DNA of 38,697 bases from Pseudomonas fluorescens (GTDB taxonomy: Bacteria > Pseudomonadota > Gammaproteobacteria > Pseudomonadales > Pseudomonadaceae): the NCBI RefSeq assembly GCF_005938625.1, contig NZ_VCNJ01000055.1, positions 1 through 38,697 of the forward strand, written 5' to 3'. The stretch's first letter is position 1; every line of letters starts with the position of its first letter. Under the pieces are notes generated by a model, which saw only the letters and a list, made by a program, of their open reading frames with translations, was not told the origin of the DNA and did not search any database. The translations under genes were made by a program, and so were the position numbers. Shown here one piece after another: positions 7,191 to 15,774 of the stretch.

Positions 7191-7969
7191 TGACTTACAC
7201 CACCAATGAAATGATGACCGTCGCTGCGGCCCGTCGCCTGAAGAACGGCTCGGTGTGCTTCGTCGGTATCGGCCTGCCGTCGAAAGCCGCCAACCTTGCG
7301 CGCCTGACCTCGTCGCCTGATGTGGTGCTGATCTACGAATCGGGTCCGATTGGTGCCAAGCCAAGCGTGCTGCCACTGTCGATCGGTGACGGCGAGCTGG
7401 CGGAAACCGCTGACACTGTCGTACCGACCGGTGAGATTTTTCGCTATTGGCTGCAGGGCGGGCGCATCGACGTCGGTTTTCTCGGCGCCGCGCAGGTCGA
7501 CCGTTTCGGCAACATCAACACCACCGTGGTTGGCGATTACTTCTCGCCGAAAGTGCGTCTGCCGGGTGCCGGTGGCGCGCCGGAAATCGCCGGTTCGGCG
7601 AAAAGCGTGTTGATCATCCTTAAACAGTCGGCGCGTTCGTTTGTCGACAAGCTCGATTTCATCACCTCGGTCGGTCACGGCGAGGGCGGCGATTCGCGCA
7701 AACGTCTGGGCCTGCCGGGCGCCGGACCGGTCGGGATCATCACTGACCTGTGCATCATGGAGCCGGAAGAGGGCACCCACGAATTCGTGGTCACCGCGCT
7801 GCACCCGGGTGTGACCCGCGAGCAAGTGGTCGCGGCCACTGGTTGGGCGATTCGGTTTGCCGAGCAGGTTGAAACCACTGCTGAACCGACTGAAGTCGAA
7901 CTGACCGCGCTGCGCGACCTCGAAGCGCGCACCGCCGCCGCCCACGGTCAGGCACCGGGAGAAGCATGA
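7190..7969 (+). CDS. pcaJ: 3-oxoadipate CoA-transferase, subunit B
   Basis: A 259-residue beta subunit partnering PcaI. The likely catalytic glutamate is E50 in YESGPIG (49-55). It corresponds to the SENG region of classical PcaJ and SCOT enzymes but has the ESG form, as expected for the CatJ-type branch. Later GGAPEIAGSAKSV (about 127-139) and LDFITSVGHGEGG (about 157-169) fit the family. The start overlaps the pcaI stop by one base and the end overlaps pcaF by four (ATGA). This indicates a tightly coupled operon. Confidence 0.9.
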   Translation: MTYTTNEMMTVAAARRLKNGSVCFVGIGLPSKAANLARLTSSPDVVLIYESGPIGAKPSVLPLSIGDGELAETADTVVPTGEIFRYWLQGGRIDVGFLGAAQVDRFGNINTTVVGDYFSPKVRLPGAGGAPEIAGSAKSVLIILKQSARSFVDKLDFITSVGHGEGGDSRKRLGLPGAGPVGIITDLCIMEPEEGTHEFVVTALHPGVTREQVVAATGWAIRFAEQVETTAEPTEVELTALRDLEARTAAAHGQAPGEA

Positions 7970-9171
7970 TGCGTGACGTTTATATCTGCGACGCGATTCG
8001 CACGCCGATCGGCCGTTTCGGCGGCGGACTGTCCGCGGTTCGCGCCGATGACCTGGCCGCTGTGCCGATCAAAGCCCTGATGGAGCGCAATCCCTCGGTG
8101 GACTGGAACGCCATCGACGAAGTGTTCCTCGGCTGCGCCAACCAGGCCGGTGAAGACAACCGCAACGTTGCGCGTATGGCGCTGCTGCTGGCAGGCCTGC
8201 CGGAAACCGTACCGGGCGTGACCCTTAATCGTCTCTGCGCTTCGGGCATGGACGCGATCGGCACGGCATTCCGGGCGATTGCCAGCGGTGAGATGGAGCT
8301 GACGATTGCCGGTGGCGTCGAGTCGATGTCCCGCGCACCGTTCGTGATGGGCAAGGCTGACGCGGCTTTTTCGCGCAACATGAAACTGGAAGACACCACC
8401 ATCGGCTGGCGTTTCATCAACCCGTTGATGAAGGCGCAATACGGCGTCGATGCGATGCCGCAGACTGCCGATAACGTCGCCGATGACTATAAAGTCTCCC
8501 GCGAAGATCAGGACGCGTTCGCGCTGCGCAGCCAGCAACGTACCGCCGCCGCGCAGGCCGCCGGCTACTTCGCCGAAGAAATCGTCGAAGTGCGGATCGC
8601 CCACAAGAAGGGTGAAACCGTGGTCGGCCAGGATGAACATCCGCGCGCCGACACTACGATTGAAGCGCTGACCAAGTTGAAACCGGTCAACGGCCCGGAC
8701 AAAACCGTCACCGCCGGCAATGCTTCCGGCGTCAACGACGGTGCTGCCGCACTGATTCTGGCTTCCGCCGAAGCAGTGAAAAAACATGGCCTGACCGCGC
8801 GCGCCAAAGTGCTCGGCATGGCCAGCGCCGGTGTGGCGCCGCGCGTGATGGGCATCGGCCCGGTACCGGCGGTGCGCAAATTGATCGAGCGCCTGGGCGT
8901 CGCGGTCAGCGATTTCGACGTGATCGAACTCAACGAAGCGTTTGCCAGCCAAGGTTTGGCGGTGCTGCGTGAACTGGGGCTGGCGGATGACGCCGCGCAG
9001 GTCAACCCGAACGGCGGGGCGATTGCCCTCGGTCACCCGTTGGGCATGAGCGGTGCGCGTCTGGTGCTGACCGCGCTGCATCAGCTGGAAAAGACCGGTG
9101 GCAAGAAAGGTCTGGCGACTATGTGCGTCGGTGTCGGCCAAGGTCTGGCCCTGGCCATCGAACGCGTCTGA
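7966..9171 (+). CDS. pcaF: 3-oxoadipyl-CoA thiolase
   Basis: A 401-residue thiolase that cleaves 3-oxoadipyl-CoA with CoA to succinyl-CoA and acetyl-CoA, the last step of the pathway. Catalytic residues are visible: nucleophile C91 in LNRLCASGMD, H357 in GHPLGMSGAR and C387 in MCVGVGQG. Two adjacent ATGs are possible (7966 and 7969). The second gives MRDVYICDAIRTPIG, the usual start, and puts the cysteine at 90. Translation is probably coupled to pcaJ through the ATGA overlap. Confidence 0.95.
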   Translation: MMRDVYICDAIRTPIGRFGGGLSAVRADDLAAVPIKALMERNPSVDWNAIDEVFLGCANQAGEDNRNVARMALLLAGLPETVPGVTLNRLCASGMDAIGTAFRAIASGEMELTIAGGVESMSRAPFVMGKADAAFSRNMKLEDTTIGWRFINPLMKAQYGVDAMPQTADNVADDYKVSREDQDAFALRSQQRTAAAQAAGYFAEEIVEVRIAHKKGETVVGQDEHPRADTTIEALTKLKPVNGPDKTVTAGNASGVNDGAAALILASAEAVKKHGLTARAKVLGMASAGVAPRVMGIGPVPAVRKLIERLGVAVSDFDVIELNEAFASQGLAVLRELGLADDAAQVNPNGGAIALGHPLGMSGARLVLTALHQLEKTGGKKGLATMCVGVGQGLALAIERV

Positions 9172-9207
9172 CGCAAGCCGTGACGAAAAAGAACAGAGGA
9201 AAGCGAC

Positions 9208-9912
9208 ATGTCTGACAAGCCTGGTTACCGTCGTCCGCAGGAAGGCACTCAGCCTGAGTACCTGCACCCGACGTATCAATCCACCAACCTGCGCTCGCCG
9301 TCGAAGCCGTTGGTGTTTCTGCCGCATTCGCTGTCGGAAATCACCGGGCCGACCATCGGCGCCGAACGTGTAAGCGACACCGATAACGACCTGACCGCCC
9401 AGCATGCAGGCGAGCCGCAAGGCGAACGCATCATCATTCACGGCCGCGTGCTCGACGAAAACGGTCTGCCGGTGCCGGGAATTCTGGTGGAGATCTGGCA
9501 GGCCAACGCTGCCGGCCGCTACAACCACAAGCGCGACGTGCACGACGCGCCGCTGGACCCGAACTTCACCGGCACCGGCCGCACCGTCACCGACGCCGAT
9601 GGCTGGTATCAGTTCCAGACCATCAAGCCCGGCGCTTATCCGTGGGGTAACCACCACAATGCCTGGCGCCCGGCGCATATCCACTTTTCGCTGTTCGGGC
9701 CGAGCATCCTTACCCGACTGGTCACGCAAATGTACTTTCCGGGCGATCCGCTGCTGGCGTACGACCCGATCTACAACTGCGTGCCGGACACCTCGGCCAA
9801 GGAACGCCTGATCGCCAGTTTCGATCTGGAAAAAACCATTCCGTCCTACGCCCTCGGTTATCGCTGGGACATCGTGCTGCGCGGGCGTGAAGCCACGCCG
9901 ATGGAGAAATAA
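9208..9912 (+). CDS. pcaH: Protocatechuate 3,4-dioxygenase, beta chain
   Basis: A 234-residue catalytic chain of the intradiol dioxygenase that opens protocatechuate to 3-carboxy-cis,cis-muconate. The four non-haem Fe(III) ligands are visible as Y105 (GRYNHK), Y144 (PGAYPW), H157 and H159 (RPAHIHFS). They keep the spacing of the P. putida enzyme (Y108, Y147, H160, H162), shifted by three. The start has AGAGGAAA upstream and lies 36 bp after pcaF. Unlike the P. putida and P. aeruginosa arrangements as I recall them, pcaHG here sits inside the pcaIJF...TBDC cluster. Confidence 0.95.
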   Translation: MSDKPGYRRPQEGTQPEYLHPTYQSTNLRSPSKPLVFLPHSLSEITGPTIGAERVSDTDNDLTAQHAGEPQGERIIIHGRVLDENGLPVPGILVEIWQANAAGRYNHKRDVHDAPLDPNFTGTGRTVTDADGWYQFQTIKPGAYPWGNHHNAWRPAHIHFSLFGPSILTRLVTQMYFPGDPLLAYDPIYNCVPDTSAKERLIASFDLEKTIPSYALGYRWDIVLRGREATPMEK

Positions 9913-9913
9913 G

Positions 9914-10480
9914 ATGACGCTGACTGCGACCACGTCCCACACCGTCGGGCCGTATTACCACATCGGCCTGACCTGGCTGAACCGTGAAGACCTCACCGTC
10001 CAGCAGACCCTCGGCGAGCGCGTGGCGATCACCGGGCAAGTGGTGGATGGCAACGGCGATGTCGTTAACGACGCCATGCTCGAAGTCTGGCAGGCCAACG
10101 CCGCCGGTAAGTACGACCACCCGGAAGACGAGCAGGACAAACCGCTCGATCCGAGTTTTGAAGGCTTTGGCCGGGTGCCGGTGGATGCTGAAGGGCGGTT
10201 TCGTTTCACCACGATCAAACCAGGCACGGTTGAAGGGCTGAAGGGCTCGACTCAGGCGCCGCACCTGGTGGTGCTGGTGTTCGCCCGTGGCTTGGTCAAG
10301 CACTTGCTGACGCGTATCTACTTTGAAGGTGAGCCGGCGAACGTTGATGATCCGTTGCTCGAATGTGTGCCGGCCGAGCGCCGCACGACCTTGCTGGCGA
10401 AAAAGGATGCGTCGGGTGTTTACCAGTGGAATGTGATTCTGCAGGGCACCGATGCCGAGACCGTGTTCTTCGATTATTAA
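9914..10480 (+). CDS. pcaG: Protocatechuate 3,4-dioxygenase, alpha chain
   Basis: A 188-residue non-iron-binding chain of the dioxygenase, homologous to PcaH (LEVWQANAAGKYDHPEDEQD parallels the beta chain). It completes the active site of each alpha-beta protomer. The histidine ligand motif of PcaH is replaced by PHLVVLVFARG, as expected for the alpha chain. I chose the ATG at 9914, one base after the pcaH stop and preceded by GGAG, over an in-frame GTG 27 bp earlier inside pcaH. It is followed by a 210-bp gap containing repeats, so pcaHG may end a transcript. Confidence 0.94.
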   Translation: MTLTATTSHTVGPYYHIGLTWLNREDLTVQQTLGERVAITGQVVDGNGDVVNDAMLEVWQANAAGKYDHPEDEQDKPLDPSFEGFGRVPVDAEGRFRFTTIKPGTVEGLKGSTQAPHLVVLVFARGLVKHLLTRIYFEGEPANVDDPLLECVPAERRTTLLAKKDASGVYQWNVILQGTDAETVFFDY

Positions 10481-10516
10481 GATCGAAAGATCGCCGCCTG
10501 CGGCAGCTCCTAAATG

Positions 10517-10619
10517 ATCGTTCCCACGCTCTGCGTGGGAATGCCGCTAGGGACGCTCCACGTCCACTGTGACGCGGAGCGTCACCGGATGCGTTACTAC
10601 GCGGAGCGTGGGAACGATC
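10517..10619. repeat. Second inverted repeat of the CGTTCCCACGCTC family
   Basis: Left arm 10517-10543 is identical to the left arm at 6057. The right arm (about 10592-10619) is more diverged. The inner GACGCTCCACGTCCACTGTG/ACGCGGAGCGTCA part is also palindromic. A solitary half of the GATCG...GGCAGCTCCTA family lies just before it at 10482-10512. Both sit between pcaG and pcaT. Confidence 0.8.
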
Positions 10620-10690
10620 GATATAGGATGTGGAACGGGACTGTTGCAAAGTATGTCTAGACTCTCACTGTCCCTATCGAGTGAAAAACA

Positions 10691-11986
10691 ATGACAACCA
10701 CCACCTCCCATTACACCGGTGAAGAGCGCAGCAAGCGCATCTTTGCCATTGTCGGCGCCTCGTCCGGCAACCTCGTCGAATGGTTCGACTTCTACGTCTA
10801 TGCCTTTTGCGCGATCTATTTCGCCCCGGCGTTTTTCCCCTCCGATAACCCGACGGTGCAACTGGTCAACACCGCTGGCGTGTTCGCTGCCGGCTTCCTG
10901 ATGCGCCCGATTGGCGGCTGGATTTTTGGCCGGGTGGCGGACAAGCACGGGCGCAAGAACTCGATGCTCATCTCGATTCTGATGATGTGCTTCGGCTCGT
11001 TGCTGATCGCCTGTTTGCCGACCTATAAAGACATCGGCGTCTGGGCGCCAGTCCTGCTGTTGTTCGCACGCTTGCTGCAAGGCCTGTCGGTCGGTGGTGA
11101 GTACGGCACCACTGCGACTTACATGAGCGAAGTCGCCCTCAAGGGCCAGCGCGGATTTTTCGCCTCGTTCCAGTACGTGACGCTGATCGGCGGGCAACTG
11201 CTGGCCGTGTCGCTGGTGGTGGTTCTGCAGCAATTCCTCACCGAAGAAGACCTGCGTGCCTACGGCTGGCGGATTCCGTTTGTGGTCGGTGCGGTGGCGG
11301 CGCTGATTTCATTGTTCCTGCGTCGTTCGCTGAAAGAGACCACCAACAAGGAAACCCGTGCGCACAAGGACGCCGGTAGCATCAGCGCACTGTTCCGCGA
11401 TCACAAAGCCGCGTTCATCACCGTGCTGGGTTATACCGCCGGTGGCTCGCTGATTTTCTACACCTTCACCACGTACATGCAGAAGTATCTGGTGAACACC
11501 GCCGGCATGCATGCCAAGACCGCCAGCTACATCATGACCGGCGCGCTGTTCCTGTATATGTGCATGCAGCCGCTGTTCGGCATGCTCGCTGACAAGATCG
11601 GTCGACGTAATTCGATGCTTTGGTTCGGCGCACTCGGTACGCTGTTCACCGTGCCGATTCTGTTGAGCCTGAAAAGCGTCAGCAGCCCGTTCCTGGCGTT
11701 TGTGCTGATCACCGTAGCGCTGGCGATTGTCAGTTTCTACACCTCGATCAGCGGCCTGGTGAAAGCCGAAATGTTCCCGCCTGAGGTGCGCGCCCTTGGC
11801 GTTGGTCTGGCCTACGCGGTGGCGAATGCGATCTTCGGCGGTTCGGCGGAATTCGTTGCGCTGAGCCTGAAGAACATCGGCATGGAAAACTCTTTCTACT
11901 GGTACGTGACGGCGATGATGGCGATCGCGTTCCTGTTCAGTCTGCGCTTGCCTAAACAAGCGGCGTATTTGCACCACGATCTCTAA
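10691..11986 (+). CDS. pcaT: MFS transporter, PcaT type (beta-ketoadipate uptake)
   Basis: A 431-residue transporter of the metabolite:H+ symporter (KgtP/ShiA-like) family. Typical features are GNLVEWFDFYVYAFCAIYFA at about 27-46, the loop motif GRVADKHGRKNSM (about 79-91) and LLQGLSVGGEYGTTATYMSE (about 132-151). About twelve membrane helices are visible. In P. putida PcaT takes up beta-ketoadipate. The assignment rests on family and its place before pcaBDC, and other dicarboxylates cannot be excluded. It begins a pcaTBDC block after a repeat-filled gap and may have its own promoter. Confidence 0.85.
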   Translation: MTTTTSHYTGEERSKRIFAIVGASSGNLVEWFDFYVYAFCAIYFAPAFFPSDNPTVQLVNTAGVFAAGFLMRPIGGWIFGRVADKHGRKNSMLISILMMCFGSLLIACLPTYKDIGVWAPVLLLFARLLQGLSVGGEYGTTATYMSEVALKGQRGFFASFQYVTLIGGQLLAVSLVVVLQQFLTEEDLRAYGWRIPFVVGAVAALISLFLRRSLKETTNKETRAHKDAGSISALFRDHKAAFITVLGYTAGGSLIFYTFTTYMQKYLVNTAGMHAKTASYIMTGALFLYMCMQPLFGMLADKIGRRNSMLWFGALGTLFTVPILLSLKSVSSPFLAFVLITVALAIVSFYTSISGLVKAEMFPPEVRALGVGLAYAVANAIFGGSAEFVALSLKNIGMENSFYWYVTAMMAIAFLFSLRLPKQAAYLHHDL

Positions 11987-12032
11987 CCCGAAGCGCGCGG
12001 GCCACCTCGGCCCGCGCCGGCAAGGACTGTTT

Positions 12033-13397
12033 ATGACTCAGCGACCGGGCAATCAATTGTTCGATGCCTATTTCACTGCCCGCGATATGCGTGAAGTGTT
12101 CTGCGATGAGGGCCGCGTGCAGGCGATGCTTGATTTCGAAGCGGCGCTGGCCCGGGCCGAGGCGCGGGTTGGTTTGATTCCGGCGTCTGCCGTGGCACCG
12201 ATTGCGGCGGCTTGCAGCGCTGGTTTGTATGACTTCGCGGCGTTGGGCGAGGCGATTGCCACGGCTGGCAATTCGGCGATTCCGCTGGTCAAGGCGTTGG
12301 GTAAACAGATTGCCGCGACCGATGCCGAGGCTGAGCGCTATGTGCATTTGGGCGCGACCAGTCAGGACGTGATGGATTCCGGGCTGGTGCTGCAATTGCG
12401 TCAGGCGCTGGAGTTGATTGAAAGCGATCTGGCGCAACTGGCTGACTCTCTCGCTGTTCAAGCACAACGCCATGCTGCAACGCCGTTGGCCGGACGCACG
12501 TGGCTGCAACACGCGACGCCGGTGACCCTCGGCATGAAAATCGCCGGATGGCTGGGCGCTGTGACTCGCAGTCGTCAGCGCTTGCGCGAACTCAAGCCGC
12601 GTTTGCTGGTGCTGCAATTCGGTGGCGCATCCGGAACCCTCGCCGCGTTGGGCGAACAGGCCTTGCCGATTGCTGAAGCGCTGGCCGAAGAACTGCAACT
12701 GACTTTGCCGGAACAACCGTGGCACACCCAACGCGATCGCGTAGTGGAGTTCGGTGCGGTGCTCGGTTTGATCGCTGGCAGCCTCGGCAAATTCGGCCGC
12801 GACATCAGCCTGTTGATGCAGACCGAAGCCGCCGAGGTTTTCGAGCCATCGGCGCCGGGCAAGGGCGGTTCGTCGACCATGCCGCACAAACGCAATCCGG
12901 TGGGCGCTGCGGTGTTGATCGGCGCGGCAACGCGTGTGCCGGGTCTGGTCTCGACGCTGTTCAGCGCGATGCCACAAGAACACGAACGCAGCCTCGGTCT
13001 GTGGCATGCCGAATGGGAAACCTTGCCGGAGATTTGCTGCCTGGTGTCGGGTTCGCTGCAACAGGCTCGGTTGTTGGCGCAAGGGCTGGAAGTCGACGCC
13101 GAACGCATGGCGCGCAACCTCGAATTGACCCAAGGGCTGGTGCTGGCCGAAGCGGTGAGCATCGTGCTTGCGCAACGGGTCGGCCGCGACACTGCGCATC
13201 ACTTGCTTGAGCAATGCTGCAAACGCGCGGTGGCCGAACAGCGCCATTTGCGCGCCGTACTCGGTGACGAACCGAAGGTCACCGCTGAGCTGAGCAGCGC
13301 TGAACTCGATCATCTTTTGAACCCCGCTCATTACCTCGGTCAGGCGAAAACCTGGGTCGAGCGCGCGGTGGCCGAACACAACGCATTGTCTGACTGA
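12033..13397 (+). CDS. pcaB: 3-carboxy-cis,cis-muconate cycloisomerase
   Basis: A 454-residue enzyme of the fumarase/argininosuccinate-lyase superfamily that converts 3-carboxymuconate to 4-carboxymuconolactone. The superfamily signature GKGGSSTMPHKRNP lies near residues 276-289. HLGATSQDVMDSG near 105-117 holds the conserved Thr-Ser pair. It is a soluble, probably tetrameric protein. AAGGA precedes the ATG; the gap to pcaT is 46 bp and to pcaD 12 bp, consistent with one operon. Confidence 0.93.
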   Translation: MTQRPGNQLFDAYFTARDMREVFCDEGRVQAMLDFEAALARAEARVGLIPASAVAPIAAACSAGLYDFAALGEAIATAGNSAIPLVKALGKQIAATDAEAERYVHLGATSQDVMDSGLVLQLRQALELIESDLAQLADSLAVQAQRHAATPLAGRTWLQHATPVTLGMKIAGWLGAVTRSRQRLRELKPRLLVLQFGGASGTLAALGEQALPIAEALAEELQLTLPEQPWHTQRDRVVEFGAVLGLIAGSLGKFGRDISLLMQTEAAEVFEPSAPGKGGSSTMPHKRNPVGAAVLIGAATRVPGLVSTLFSAMPQEHERSLGLWHAEWETLPEICCLVSGSLQQARLLAQGLEVDAERMARNLELTQGLVLAEAVSIVLAQRVGRDTAHHLLEQCCKRAVAEQRHLRAVLGDEPKVTAELSSAELDHLLNPAHYLGQAKTWVERAVAEHNALSD

Positions 13398-13409
13398 AAG
13401 GAGAGGGCT

Positions 13410-14201
13410 GTGGCTTTCGTTCAACTCGCCGATGGCGAACTGCACTATCAAATTGAAGGCCCGGTCGATGCGCCGGTGCTGGTGTTGTCCAATTCGTTGG
13501 GCACTGATCTGCACATGTGGGACGTACAGATGCCGGCCTTCACCGAGCACTTTCGCGTGCTGCGTTTCGACACCCGTGGTCACGGAAAATCGCTGGTGAC
13601 GCCGGGGCCGTACAGCATCGAGCAACTCGGTCACGATGTGCTCGGCCTGCTGGATGCACTGCACATTGAGCGTGCGCATTTCTGCGGATTGTCGATGGGT
13701 GGCCTGATCGGCCAGTGGCTGGGGATCAATGCTGGTCATCGTCTGCACAAGCTGATCGTCTGCAACACGGCGGCAAAAATCGGCGATCCGTCGGTGTGGA
13801 ATCCACGCATCGAAACCGTACTGCGCGATGGCGCGGCGGCGATGGTTGCCCTGCGTGATGCATCGATTGCCCGCTGGTTTACCCCAGACTTTTCGACAGC
13901 ACATCCGGCGGCGGCCAAGCAGATTACCGACATGCTCGCGGCCACTTCGCCTGAGGGTTATGCGGCCAACTGCGCAGCGGTGCGTGATGCTGATTTCCGC
14001 GAGCAACTGGCGTCGATCAATGTGCCGTTGCTGGTGATTGCCGGCACTGAAGATGCGGTGACGCCGCCATCCGGTGGGCATTTTATTCAAGAGCACGTGC
14101 GTGGCGCCGAGTACGCCGAGTTCTATGCGGCGCACCTTTCCAACGTGCAGGCTGGTGCGGATTTCAGTGATCGCGTGTTGGCGTTTTTGCAGGCTAAGTG
14201 A
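13410..14201 (+). CDS. pcaD: 3-oxoadipate enol-lactonase
   Basis: A 263-residue alpha/beta hydrolase that opens 3-oxoadipate enol-lactone to 3-oxoadipate. The nucleophile elbow GLSMGG places Ser95. Asp215 (GTEDAV) and His242 (AAHLSN) complete a plausible triad, and RGHGKS (56-61) is typical. The start is GTG at 13410, with AAGGAGAG directly upstream. The gene lies 12 bp after pcaB and 10 bp before pcaC. Here pcaD and pcaC are separate genes, not fused as in pcaL. Confidence 0.94.
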   Translation: MAFVQLADGELHYQIEGPVDAPVLVLSNSLGTDLHMWDVQMPAFTEHFRVLRFDTRGHGKSLVTPGPYSIEQLGHDVLGLLDALHIERAHFCGLSMGGLIGQWLGINAGHRLHKLIVCNTAAKIGDPSVWNPRIETVLRDGAAAMVALRDASIARWFTPDFSTAHPAAAKQITDMLAATSPEGYAANCAAVRDADFREQLASINVPLLVIAGTEDAVTPPSGGHFIQEHVRGAEYAEFYAAHLSNVQAGADFSDRVLAFLQAK

Positions 14202-14211
14202 GGAAGTTTTT

Positions 14212-14604
14212 GTGGACGAGAAACAACGTTACGACGACGGCATGCAAGTGCGCCGCGCGGTGCTGGGCGATGCGCATGTTGATCGCAGCCTGACCACGCT
14301 GACCGAGTTCAACTCGGAGTTTCAGGAGATGATCACCCGACATGCCTGGGGCGATATCTGGACGCGTCCGGGCTTGCCTCGGCACACGCGCAGTTTGATC
14401 ACCATCGCGATGTTGATCGGCATGAACCGCGAAGGCGAGCTGAAACTGCATCTGCGCGCGGCAGCCAATAACGGGGTGAGCCGGGGCGAGATCAAGGAAG
14501 TGATCATGCAGAGCGCGATCTACTGCGGGATTCCGGCGGCGAATGCTACGTTTCATCTGGCTGAATCGGTGTGGGATGAGCTAGGTATCGAATCCCGCGA
14601 GTGA
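14212..14604 (+). CDS. pcaC: 4-carboxymuconolactone decarboxylase
   Basis: A 130-residue protein of the CMD/AhpD-like fold that decarboxylates 4-carboxymuconolactone to the enol-lactone used by PcaD. Family features include the helical LPRHTRSLITIAMLIGMNRE and LHLRAAANNGVSRGEIKEVI segments and the C-terminal YCGIPAANATFHLAE. The start is GTG at 14212, with GAGGAAG overlapping the pcaD stop. An upstream ATG inside pcaD is in frame, but its 46 extra residues match nothing. It is the last gene of the pca cluster. Confidence 0.93.
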   Translation: MDEKQRYDDGMQVRRAVLGDAHVDRSLTTLTEFNSEFQEMITRHAWGDIWTRPGLPRHTRSLITIAMLIGMNREGELKLHLRAAANNGVSRGEIKEVIMQSAIYCGIPAANATFHLAESVWDELGIESRE

Positions 14605-14617
14605 CGGTTGAAACCGA

Positions 14618-14694
14618 AAAAGATCGCAGCCTTCGGCAGCTCCTACATTTGGAGTGCGTTCCCCTGTAGGAGCTGCCGAAGGCTGCGATCTTTT
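14618..14694. repeat. Inverted repeat, GATCGCAGCCTTCGGCAGCTC family
   Basis: Perfect 30-bp arms (14618-14647 and 14665-14694) around a 17-nt spacer, running from AAAAGATCG to TCCTACA. It lies exactly between the convergent stops of pcaC and tam. The AAAA/TTTT ends would let it act as a two-way terminator. Other pairs of this family are at 15682, 17271, 31961 and 37158. Confidence 0.9.
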
Positions 14695-14699
14695 GCTCT

Positions 14700-15506
14700 T
14701 CAAACCGTGGCAACGATGAATATCCGCTTGAACGCAAACAACGTATGCCCATCCCCCTCCTGTGGATAATGCTTATGCACGCGCATCAGATAGTGATAGA
14801 TAAACCGCGCCTGTTCCGCTGAATCCAGCGCCTGCATCACCGGTCGCAGCGCCGAGACCTTCACCCAGTCGTACACCGGCGACTTGCCGTCGACCACCTG
14901 CAACTGCTCGGTCTCCCAGATATCCAGCGACGTGGTCATGGGCGCGAGCAAACGGTAGTAATCCTCCAGCGCCAACAACGGCCGCGACGCCATGCGCTGA
15001 CGCAGTTCAGGTGTGCCCAATGGCGTGCCGCCCGGGCCGGCGTTTTCGAGGGTGTCGAGCATCAGCCGATACCACAGGGCATCGCGCCAGTCCGGCATGT
15101 GCGCCGCCAGACAGCCGCCGGGGTTGAGGTGAGCAAGCAGGCGTGGGAGCAACGTTTCATGGCCATCGATGAAGTGCAGCACGGCGGCGGCCAACAGCAG
15201 ATCTGCCGGCTGCTCGGGTTGCCAGTCGAGCAGATCGCAATGTTTCCACAACGCTCTGAACGGCAGGCAGCGCGCTTCAGCGAGCATCTGTGCCGAGCTG
15301 TCGATCCCTTGCAACTGCGCGCGCGGCCAGCGTCTGGCCAATAACTGCGTGGCAATGCCGGTGCCGCAGCCCAGGTCATAAATGCGTTGCGGGTTTTGCA
15401 GTTCGACACGGTCGAGCAATTCATTGACCGGGCGTTGCCTGAGACGAGAGAACTGCTGGTACGCCTTGGCGTCCCAGTCGGGTGTTGCTTTGACGCGAGA
15501 GATCAT
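14700..15506 (-). CDS. tam: Trans-aconitate 2-methyltransferase
   Basis: A 268-residue cytoplasmic SAM-dependent methyltransferase. Motif I is DLGCGTG at 44-50, followed by GIDSSAQMLAEARCLP (about 67-82). The N-terminal WDAKAYQQFSRLRQRPVNEL (11-30) and the C-terminal Tyr/His-rich region match the E. coli Tam type. That enzyme methylates trans-aconitate, an inhibitor of the citric acid cycle. I chose the ATG at 15504-15506, since GGAGGA lies 7 nt upstream. Longer versions would run into intergenic sequence. It is a single gene, convergent with pcaC. Substrate is inferred from family. Confidence 0.88.
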   Translation of the reverse strand: MISRVKATPDWDAKAYQQFSRLRQRPVNELLDRVELQNPQRIYDLGCGTGIATQLLARRWPRAQLQGIDSSAQMLAEARCLPFRALWKHCDLLDWQPEQPADLLLAAAVLHFIDGHETLLPRLLAHLNPGGCLAAHMPDWRDALWYRLMLDTLENAGPGGTPLGTPELRQRMASRPLLALEDYYRLLAPMTTSLDIWETEQLQVVDGKSPVYDWVKVSALRPVMQALDSAEQARFIYHYLMRVHKHYPQEGDGHTLFAFKRIFIVATV

Positions 15507-15681
15507 GAGGTAGTCCTCCGGTGATCGGCGGTGTCTTCCGATGACAACCTGGTTCACAACTTGAGGACCGACTACGACGACGGAAGTGGAAAGGGTGAAG
15601 CACCTGAGTCTTTCAGGTTTTGTCACTTTACCCCCCGGCCAGTAAAGTGCCACTTCTCCTGACCAATGGCGAGAATTCCAA

Positions 15682-15759
15682 TGTAAGAGCTGCCGAAGGC
15701 TGCGATCTCTTGATCTTAAAAACAAGATCAAGAGATCGCAGCCTTCGGCAGCTCCTACA
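15682..15759. repeat. Inverted repeat, GATCGCAGCCTTCGGCAGCTC family
   Basis: Arms of 36 bp (15682-15717 and 15724-15759) with a 6-nt loop and one mismatch (TGTAAGAG against CTCCTACA). It lies 15 bp beyond the porin stop and may terminate porin transcription. It also lies upstream of tam. Confidence 0.88.
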
Positions 15760-15774
15760 GGGTTGGATCGGTGT

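Noticed and set aside
7948..9942. 664-codon minus-strand frame over pcaF-pcaH
   Set aside because: It is antisense to well-supported genes with intact catalytic residues and shows no domain of its own.
11952..14135. 727-codon minus-strand frame over pcaB-pcaD
   Set aside because: It lies opposite pcaB and pcaD, is rich in Arg, His and Gln and resembles no known protein; typical mirror frame of GC-rich genes.
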